From Murinocardiopsis flavida (GTDB lineage Bacteria; Actinomycetota; Actinomycetes; Streptosporangiales; Streptosporangiaceae), in the NCBI RefSeq assembly GCF_003014485.1, contig NZ_PYGA01000024.1:1-64000 (forward strand): a DNA stretch of 64,000 nt, read 5' to 3'. The notes under the pieces are model-generated. The model searched no databases. It was not told the DNA's origin and saw only the letters and a list, made by a program, of their open reading frames with translations. Shown piece by piece: positions 18,101-23,152 of the stretch; position 1 is the first letter of the stretch, and each line of letters opens with the position of its first letter. Made by a program: the position numbers and the translations under genes.

Positions 18101-18217
18101 AAGTTGGTCGGCGTCGCCGGTGTGCAGGTGGGGCCAGCTCTCAGGAGAGGAATTGTAGGAGGCACGCGCCGCCCGCAATACCGCTTGCCCCATGTGGCGG
18201 TAGATCATCCCGGTCAT
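15164..18217 (-). CDS. lanB: Class I lanthipeptide dehydratase (LanB)
   Basis: The 1017-aa, full-length protein has the large N-terminal glutamylation domain with ETGRPTPFGTFAG, a hallmark of LanB proteins. The smaller C-terminal elimination domain (from about residue 720) contains WLYAKIYAHPDRHDEI and LRYRSPHEQDHLRLRIR. It uses glutamyl-tRNA to activate Ser and Thr of the precursor and eliminates glutamate to form Dha and Dhb. Unlike many actinomycete systems the two domains are not split. ATG 18217 follows GGAAGGGA at good spacing; an upstream in-frame ATG would run into the lanA-lanB hairpin. Confidence 0.92.
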   Translation of the reverse strand: MTGMIYRHMGQAVLRAARASYNSSPESWPHLHTGDADQLRAWVGQMWSRPDTVEAVTLASPSLARRIGEITTGNQATEKDIRRAATALTRYLLRETGRPTPFGTFAGAAPVALGTRTKVRWGRDHRPRARADTRWVTDIVTQLEASPELLNDLTVVLSTLCTRRGNHLLHPHGSGQVQIRRTSAVRAVERAATAPIRFAALADQVGAEFPGVADATVAGMLTELLHQGFLVSNLRAPGTATDALAHVLDQIDTLGANPPVPVADLVSELRSVHAGVDQHNGAAPERLGPLRDSLVRRMRGLSQASRTPLTVDLHLDCDVELPPAVAEEMEAAAWALLRLGATPHGAPVWRAYHAAFLARYGTGTLVPLTDVVNPDTGLGYPTGYPGAPFTPAEPPLPDSGRDTRLLALVQQAAMDGTGEIVLDEDTITRLAAGDMRAVAVPPHLEISARIHAASLEAIEAGEFTLTVSPARAAGTMTGRFTDAASDLAALYAGLPTATAGALPAQVCVPPAYPHAENVSRTPQFLPHLISLGEHREADEGAIPLDDLAVTADRDRLHLVSVSRQRVVEPLVFHGLDLVKQLPPLARFLINLPRALSATYTRFDWGAASTLPHLPRVRYRRCVLSPARWNLDPTNLPPAGAGWENWYRELHQWQRQWRMPDEVELRDQDRVLRLDLAEPAHAVLLRTHLDTAGPAVLTEAADPAGLGWVDGHAHEVAAPLVSTRAPAPSPLAGGRALVPIRADHGHLPGGQRSEWLYAKIYAHPDRHDEILATHLPLLLRLIGGTPQWWFLRYRSPHEQDHLRLRIRVTGPLTHGTYTAVIGFWAERLRRDGLINGLEFATYLPEIGRYGNGPAMRAAEIVFTADSAALLTQWVEVPDSAADRRVLAAAAMIHTAAAFTGSTAAGIAYIIDHPHAPPKPPLPRAVTDQAVRLANPRHGFAHLRGLPGGDDLLATWHTRRQALDTYRRLCSPSGGDTVLESLLHMHHIRALGVGRDSERACRRLARAAALSWRARDGQR

Positions 18218-18245
18218 TTCCGTCCCTTCCTTGCTCCTCGTGAGG

Positions 18246-18279
18246 CCGGGTTGCCGAGGAGGTACCCTCGGCAACCCGG
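18246..18279 (-). terminator. Intercistronic hairpin between precursor and dehydratase genes
   Basis: CCGGGTTGCCGAGG and CCTCGGCAACCCGG form a perfect 14-bp stem with a 6-nt loop, and no U-tract follows. It lies in the 75-nt gap between lanA and lanB. Hairpins here commonly act as partial terminators or stabilisers that keep precursor mRNA in excess of enzyme mRNA. Confidence 0.75.
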
Positions 18280-18292
18280 GTGGAGATGGCGG

Positions 18293-18439
18293 TCAGACCG
18301 AGCTGAGGCAGCTGGAGGCGCAGCTCGGGGGGCAGTTGTCGTTGGTGGTGCAGGCCATCGGATCGCTCTCGGCGGTTTCGCTTTCGAGGACTTGGACATC
18401 GAGAACGAAGGGGTCGTCCTCGATCAGAACCACGGACAT
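18293..18439 (-). CDS. lanA: FxLD-family lanthipeptide precursor
   Basis: The 48-aa peptide starts MSVVLIEDDPFVLDVQVLES, where FVLD is the FxLD leader motif, and has a C-terminal core ACTTNDNCPPSCASSCLSSV. The core has four Cys and several Ser and Thr, so up to four rings are possible, and an Asp (ND) that the PIMT-like enzyme could modify. ATG 18439 is preferred because GGAG lies 9 nt upstream; ATG 18454 would add METPI but has a poor ribosome binding site. The dehydratase, cyclase and methyltransferase genes follow on the same strand. Confidence 0.9.
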   Translation of the reverse strand: MSVVLIEDDPFVLDVQVLESETAESDPMACTTNDNCPPSCASSCLSSV

Positions 18440-18477
18440 TATTGGTGTCTCCATTCTTCTGTTGGACGCGAAACTCG

Positions 18478-18506
18478 AAAGTAACAAATCCACCACTACC
18501 CATCAA
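18478..18506 (-). promoter_or_regulatory. Probable promoter of the lanthipeptide operon
   Basis: On the - strand TTGATG (18506-18501) and TACTTT (18483-18478) are separated by 17 nt, fitting a sigma-70-like -35 and -10 (TANNNT). Transcription would start near 18471, leaving a leader of about 30 nt before ATG 18439. Confidence 0.4.
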
Positions 18507-18748
18507 CCGGGCAGAATAGGAAATGGATTTGGAATTGGGATTGCCGAATAACCCCGCGTGATTTTCGTGATCATTTAGCGGGTTCCTTGTGGCGGGGGCG
18601 GCTTCGCTGTGGTTAGCCCGGCACGTCACCTCCGCCTTGCGTAGGGCCGGGGCGTGGCCCAGGCCGATGACTCATCGAGCCGCCTTGCGGAAGCAGTGGG
18701 CGTGGTGGGATGCCCGGACCTGGGGTCGGAAGCCGGGCCGGGCCGGGG

Positions 18749-20824
18749 TCAGGGTGTCGCCGGTCCGAGGCGGGTGAGCCGGTCGGTGACCTGGGCCGCC
18801 TCAGGGGCGTGCAGGGCGGCGAAGATGTCGTGTGCGTCGCGCAGGCACCGGCTCTCGTCCTCAGGGCGCTCGCGTGCGGCGGCGACGTCGGCCAGGGCGC
18901 GCATCGCTGCGCCGGTCTGGAACCGGTGCCCGGCCTGCTGCGCTTCTCGCACAGCATCAGAACCGGTGTCTTCGGCCTCCTCGTGGCGGCCGAGGGCGAG
19001 CAGGATCGCGACCCGATCGATGAGCGTCTGAACCACCTGGAACGGGTCGGGTTCGGCCAGGGTGGTCAACCCCTCCAGGGCGTACTCGCTCTGTTCGCAC
19101 GCGGCGTCGGGCTGATTGGCTCGTGCCAGCGAGCGGGCGTAGAGCCGCCGTTGCAGCGCGATGCCGCGCGGCTTGCCGATAGCTTCGTGCAGCTCGATCG
19201 ACTCCTGATGCTTGGGCAGCGCCTCCTCGGGGCGGCCGGAGGCCGTCAACGCCACGGCCATCACCTCCAGAGAGGAGGCGGTGCCTTGGGGGTCGTCCAG
19301 GGCCCGCCAGAGCGATAGTGCCTCGGCGCCAAGCGATGCGGCGACCGCGAATTGGTGCTGGCACATCGCTGGAGCGGCTTGGAGCAGCAGTGCATAAGCG
19401 CGGGCGCGGGTGTCGCCGAGCGCGGTCGCGGAGGCCACCGCGAGCCCGGTGATCTCCTCCCATGCCTCGTAGGGGCGGTGGATGGACCCCCAGGCTTTGC
19501 ACGTTTCGGCCAGCTCCCCGACTTGCCGGTAGCGCTCCAGGTCCCAGCCGAGCTTGACCAGTGCCCGCACCGTGGTGCCTTCGGCGTCCCACCAGGCCAG
19601 CGCCTCAGCCCGGTCGGTGAAGCGGGGGACCTCGGCGCGGGTGAACACCTCGGCCAGGCGCCACCGGCTGCGGTTCAGCGCCCGGTCCGCACCGGCGGCG
19701 GTGAGCAGGTAGTGGTCGAACAGCCGGTCCAGCGCTGCGTTGGTCTCCTCATCAGGGAGTTCGGCGGCGAGGTCGCGGGCGTGGTTGCGGGTCACATCGT
19801 GCATGGTCCACGCGTCGCCGTCCACGTGCGTCAGGCTCATCGCGGTGAGTAGGACGAGGTGATCGTGTGCCTGGTCAATGGTGGTGTCGGCGAGTGCGGC
19901 GGCGGCTGGTGCGGTGTAGCGGGTGCCGGGGTGCAGGCCCAGCAGCCGGTACAGGCGCTGGGCGCCGGGGTCGGGTACCTGGGAGTAGGAAGCGGACAGT
20001 CCGGTGTGCATGGAGACCTCCGTTGCGGGTCCGGTTCGTGTCGAGCGGTGGCGGGTGATCATGGCGGCGACCGTCTCGATGGGCTGGTCAGGGGTGATGG
20101 CCATCAGTGCGGCGGCCGTGCACAGCGCGAGCGGCATGCCTGCGCACAGGGCGGTGAGCGGGGCGAGGTTCGTTGCGGCGGTGATGGTCCCGGGAAGCAA
20201 TCGGCGCAGGAGTTCGGTCGCGCCGGATTCAGGGAGCGGGTCGACGCGCAGGTAGGCGGCGCCGTCAGCGAGCAGGGCGGGCAGGTGGGTGCGCGCGGTT
20301 GCCACGAGCACCGAGTCCGCGCCCGAGGGGATGAGTGGACGGATCTGGTCGGTCGTGGCGGCGTCGTCAGCCAGGACGAGGATCCGGCGGCTGTGGGTGA
20401 GGGACCGGTAGAGCGCGACCCGGTCCGACATGGTGTGGGGGACGAATTCGGCCGCGACCCCGAGCCCGCGCAGCGCCGCACCTAGCAGTTCTCCTGGGGG
20501 CACCGGGCTACCGGATCCGCCGCCGAGGGAGAGGTGCAGGTGCCCATCGGGGTAGTGCTCCGCGATGTCGTGGCAGGCCCGCACCGCGAGCGAGGTCTTG
20601 CCGACGCCGCCGATTCCGACGAGCACCAGGAGGCGGGTGGTGCGTCGGGCGCGGTGGAGCTGGGCCAGTTCGGAGCGGCGGTTGGTGAAGCGGGGCGGAT
20701 CGGGTGGGAGCTGGCGCGGTACGGGCGGCGGCCGCCAGTGCGGCGCGGCCACGGTGACCGGGCCGTGGATCGTCCCGGCCTGGACCGTGACCCCGTGTGC
20801 GCCGGAGATGTGGTTGGCGGTCAT
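18749..20824 (-). CDS. STAND (NB-ARC) ATPase with TPR repeats, next to the lanthipeptide operon
   Basis: The 691-aa protein has an N-terminal QAGTIHGPVTV segment (residues 15-25), then RFTNRRSELAQL and an NB-ARC domain with Walker A GIGGVGKTS (70-78) and Walker B-like RILVLADDAA. TPR-like helices run from about residue 400 to the end. It has no SARP domain. The start ATG overlaps the stop of the upstream HTH gene as ATGA, so the two proteins are made together and may act as a sensor ATPase and a DNA-binding partner. The lanthipeptide precursor promoter lies about 250 bp downstream on the same strand, which makes this pair the best candidate regulator of that cluster. Confidence 0.8.
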   Translation of the reverse strand: MTANHISGAHGVTVQAGTIHGPVTVAAPHWRPPPVPRQLPPDPPRFTNRRSELAQLHRARRTTRLLVLVGIGGVGKTSLAVRACHDIAEHYPDGHLHLSLGGGSGSPVPPGELLGAALRGLGVAAEFVPHTMSDRVALYRSLTHSRRILVLADDAATTDQIRPLIPSGADSVLVATARTHLPALLADGAAYLRVDPLPESGATELLRRLLPGTITAATNLAPLTALCAGMPLALCTAAALMAITPDQPIETVAAMITRHRSTRTGPATEVSMHTGLSASYSQVPDPGAQRLYRLLGLHPGTRYTAPAAAALADTTIDQAHDHLVLLTAMSLTHVDGDAWTMHDVTRNHARDLAAELPDEETNAALDRLFDHYLLTAAGADRALNRSRWRLAEVFTRAEVPRFTDRAEALAWWDAEGTTVRALVKLGWDLERYRQVGELAETCKAWGSIHRPYEAWEEITGLAVASATALGDTRARAYALLLQAAPAMCQHQFAVAASLGAEALSLWRALDDPQGTASSLEVMAVALTASGRPEEALPKHQESIELHEAIGKPRGIALQRRLYARSLARANQPDAACEQSEYALEGLTTLAEPDPFQVVQTLIDRVAILLALGRHEEAEDTGSDAVREAQQAGHRFQTGAAMRALADVAAARERPEDESRCLRDAHDIFAALHAPEAAQVTDRLTRLGPATP

Positions 20825-21279
20825 CGGCTCCCGCTCTGTTCACTTTCGGCGATGCGGCGGGCGGTGACGATCTCGCGGAGCTGCGCGACGGGATAGCGGT
20901 GGCTGCGGCCCAGCGTGCGCAGCGTTCTCAGCCGACCCTCGGTCACCCACCGGTTGACCGTTACCGGGTGGACATTGAAGAATCCCGCCACCTGCTCGGT
21001 CGTGAGTGATCCGCTGGTGCGGTCGGTGTCGGTGATCGCGGTGTCGCGGCGCTCGGGCCTGCGCTGTGCCTGCCTCAGGAGGGTGAGGGCATGGTCGGGA
21101 ATGTGGACCTGCTCGGCAACGAGCTCGGTGGGGATCGTGGCGTGCGCGGCGAGGTCGGAGATGATCTCTATCGGGATCCCTGTGGTCGTGGCGACCTCGT
21201 GCAAGGGGGTCAACGGGAGCACCTCCGCGGATGGCTGGATGGCGGTTTGGACGATGGGGAGGAAAAGGAGGCGGACCAA
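20821..21279 (-). CDS. Small HTH DNA-binding protein (excisionase/MerR-like fold)
   Basis: The protein is about 152 aa. The C-terminal part, LTTEQVAGFFNVHPVTVNRW followed by VTEGRLRTLRTLGRSHRYPV, is a helix-turn-helix of the helix_turn_helix_17 (excisionase-like) type: helix, turn, recognition helix and wing. The N-terminal half has short predicted helices and no family I know. TTG 21279 is chosen because AGGAG precedes it by 7 nt; GTG 21222 is a possible shorter start. It is coupled to the STAND gene by an ATGA overlap. Confidence 0.65.
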   Translation of the reverse strand: MVRLLFLPIVQTAIQPSAEVLPLTPLHEVATTTGIPIEIISDLAAHATIPTELVAEQVHIPDHALTLLRQAQRRPERRDTAITDTDRTSGSLTTEQVAGFFNVHPVTVNRWVTEGRLRTLRTLGRSHRYPVAQLREIVTARRIAESEQSGSR

Positions 21280-21381
21280 CAGAGTTCTCCTATTCGCGGG
21301 TTTGGGTGTCGCGGCCGGGCGGGGAGCGACAGCGGCCCCAGCGCCAGCTGGGATCGGACCCGCCCGGCCGCGACGATCGAG

Positions 21382-21419
21382 GGCCGCCCGGCTCTGGGAG
21401 GGATGGAGGCCGGGCGGCC
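21382..21419 (-). terminator. Terminator hairpin between the BlaI operon and the HTH/STAND pair
   Basis: GGCCGCCCGGC and GCCGGGCGGCC form a perfect 11-bp stem with a 16-nt loop. It lies 20-60 nt after the last small ORF of the operon that runs down from 28945. Confidence 0.65.
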
Positions 21420-21437
21420 GGTCAGGGAAGGCGGGCG

Positions 21438-21527
21438 TTATCCCGCATCCATGAGTTCGGTGAGGCGCCCCGCGACGGTGTCCTGGTCGGGGGAGCCCGT
21501 ACTGGCGAGGATGGTGTGGGCGCTCAC
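21438..21527 (-). CDS. Possible 29-aa peptide coupled to the BlaI-like gene
   Basis: GTG 21527 overlaps the BlaI stop as GTGA. The frame reads VSAHTILASTGSPDQDTVAG and RLTELMDAG before TAA at 21438. It ends just before a strong hairpin, so it would be the last cistron of the operon. The size is small and no family is recognised, so it may be fortuitous. Confidence 0.35.
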   Translation of the reverse strand: MSAHTILASTGSPDQDTVAGRLTELMDAG

Positions 21528-21958
21528 CGGCCGCCCTCCGGTGCCGCCGAGCCCGCCCCGACGGCGTCCGCGCTGTCAGGGCCAGCAGGCAGAGCGCCGT
21601 CCTCGACCTCCGCCAACGCCACGCGCAGATCATCGCGGTCCAGCGCGGTGCACTGCCGCACGAGCAGGGCGATCACCCCCGAGCGGGCGCTCCCGGCATC
21701 GGCGAGCAGGCCGTGGACCCGGTCGGCGATGTGCTCCGCGCGGGTGGTGCGCGACCAGTACAACCAAGCCCGATTGACCTTCGTACGTCGCACCAGACCC
21801 TTGCTGTGCAGGACCATCAACGCCGCGGAGGCGGTGCTGTAATCGCGCCGCCTGTGGTGGTGGGTCATGGCCTCGCAGACCTGGCGCACCGTCATCGGCG
21901 CCCCTGTCTGCCAGAGGGCCTCCATGAGGGCGGATTCCAGTGGTCCCAGGCCCGTCAT
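21524..21958 (-). CDS. BlaI/MecI/CopY-family transcriptional repressor
   Basis: The 144-aa protein begins MTGLGPLESALMEALWQTG, the usual opening of BlaI-type winged-helix proteins, with MTVRQVCEAMTHHHRRRDYS and TASAALMVLHSKGLVRRTKV covering the recognition helix and wing. The C-terminal part is a dimerisation helix region. BlaI proteins repress beta-lactamase or other genes and are often relieved by a membrane protease; none is nearby. Its ATG overlaps the upstream HTH gene stop as ATGA. Confidence 0.8.
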   Translation of the reverse strand: MTGLGPLESALMEALWQTGAPMTVRQVCEAMTHHHRRRDYSTASAALMVLHSKGLVRRTKVNRAWLYWSRTTRAEHIADRVHGLLADAGSARSGVIALLVRQCTALDRDDLRVALAEVEDGALPAGPDSADAVGAGSAAPEGGR

Positions 21959-22308
21959 CGGCGCACCCCGACCGCTCGGGGCCGCTGGCCGCCGCGGACG
22001 CGGAATCGTACCCCGGCGCCGACCAGCGCCCTGTGGATGTAGCCGTAGGACATGCCGGTCCGCTGCGTCAACGTGCGGATCGAGGCGCCCTGGTCATATG
22101 CAGTCACCAGATCCGCGGGGGAGGGGCGGTCCTCGGGTGGCACGCGGCTGGTCGTCCTGCGGCGCAAGGCGATGCCCTGGTCGGTGAGGATGGCACGGAT
22201 CTGGCCATCGCTGAGTTCGGTGCGCGCGGCGATGTCGACCACACGGAGCTCTTGATCCTGGTAGAGGCGGGCAATGGCGGCGGGCGCGGTAGGCGACGTG
22301 TGGGTCAT
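21955..22308 (-). CDS. Small helix-turn-helix protein
   Basis: The 117-aa protein contains two HTH-like segments, LRVVDIAARTELSDGQIRAI (about 22-41) and ASIRTLTQRTGMSYGYIHRA (about 74-93). The second has the YGYIHR.L motif common in small actinomycete HTH proteins such as those with TGMSYGTVH. It is coupled by ATGA to the BlaI-like gene and lies 19 nt after the preceding gene. Confidence 0.65.
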   Translation of the reverse strand: MTHTSPTAPAAIARLYQDQELRVVDIAARTELSDGQIRAILTDQGIALRRRTTSRVPPEDRPSPADLVTAYDQGASIRTLTQRTGMSYGYIHRALVGAGVRFRVRGGQRPRAVGVRR

Positions 22309-22327
22309 CGGCGGCCAATCGTGTGCG

Positions 22328-22687
22328 TCACGGGGTGGAACTGGATACAGGGGATCGGGGCGGGCTTCCGCTGATGAGGGCTCTGCGGGCCCGGTGCGCG
22401 GCGGAGTCGAGGACGGCGGCGGCCCGGGCGGCGAGGGCGTCCTCTGCTCCGTCCGGGGCGACGAACTCGATGGCGTCGGGCGCGGTCGAGGTGCTGCTGG
22501 GCAGGCACCAGTGCAGGTGCCCGGCCGCGTCGGTGCGCAGGGTGACGGTGACCTCGCGGCCGAACCGGGTGAGCGTGATGGAATCGGTCGCCTCGCTGGT
22601 GCGCAGGCCGTGTTTGGCGCAGGCGGCGTTCAGGCGCTGGCGGCGCTGGGTCGCCTCGTCAGGGGGTTTGCGGCGGTTGGGGTTCAT
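22328..22687 (-). CDS. Hypothetical protein
   Basis: The protein is 119 aa. The middle is strand-rich (SITLTRFGREVTVTLRTDAA) and the ends are basic and Pro/Ser-rich. No family is recognised. It lies in the operon between the NTF2-like gene (45 nt upstream) and the HTH gene (19 nt downstream). Confidence 0.5.
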   Translation of the reverse strand: MNPNRRKPPDEATQRRQRLNAACAKHGLRTSEATDSITLTRFGREVTVTLRTDAAGHLHWCLPSSTSTAPDAIEFVAPDGAEDALAARAAAVLDSAAHRARRALISGSPPRSPVSSSTP

Positions 22688-22732
22688 GACTCCGGTTCGG
22701 GTGTGCGTGGCAGGGGGTGGCCGGCCACCGGA

Positions 22733-23152
22733 CTACGCCGGCTCGCGAAGGCGCGCCAGGGACGCGGCGTAGCGGGGGCTCTCGAAATCGGTCGGGGCGA
22801 TGTTGTCCGGCCCCCAAATGGAGCGCAGCATGCTGATGCGCCCTGCGGGGTCCATGTCGGCGTGGAGTGCCGCGGTGACCCGGATGCGATAACCGGGGTG
22901 GTCGGCGTCGTCGCGCTCGATCCGCACCGGCATGCAGGCCACGGTGCCGTCGGCATTGGAGCGGACCTCGCCCGCTTCGATGCGGGTGTGGGCGTCCACG
23001 AGGCCGCGCACGTAGTCGTCGAGGTCAGCGCCGCTGACAGGGTCGGACCCGATCGGGTCGGCGACGCGTGCGCCGGGGGCGAAGGCGTGAAGGGCCGCGG
23101 CTGCGTCACCGCGGTTGAGGGCGGCGGCGAGGGCGCCCAGGGCGTGGTCCAT
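22733..23152 (-). CDS. NTF2-like / SnoaL-like fold protein
   Basis: The 139-aa protein begins MDHALGALAAALNRGDAAAA followed by LHAFAPGARVADPIG. It ends with beta strands, including YRIRVTAALHADMDPAGRI, the pattern of the NTF2-like cone fold. Such proteins in polyketide clusters act as cyclases, isomerases or hydroxylase-like enzymes. It starts on the base directly after the polyketide synthase stop codon, with GGAG inside the synthase 3' end, so it is likely a tailoring partner of that enzyme. Confidence 0.65.
   Translation of the reverse strand: MDHALGALAAALNRGDAAAALHAFAPGARVADPIGSDPVSGADLDDYVRGLVDAHTRIEAGEVRSNADGTVACMPVRIERDDADHPGYRIRVTAALHADMDPAGRISMLRSIWGPDNIAPTDFESPRYAASLARLREPA

Noticed and set aside
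14748-18484. Long + strand frames opposite lanB and lanC (for example 15146-15739, 15899-16858, 16865-18484)
   Set aside because: They have low-complexity Gly/Arg/Val-rich composition and no motif, and the - strand genes are clearly real.
18749-20824. Reading this STAND protein as an anti-phage (Avs- or NLR-type) defence gene
   Set aside because: It has no effector domain such as a nuclease, TIR or protease, and it is coupled to an HTH protein beside a biosynthetic cluster, so a regulatory role fits better. Defence is not excluded.
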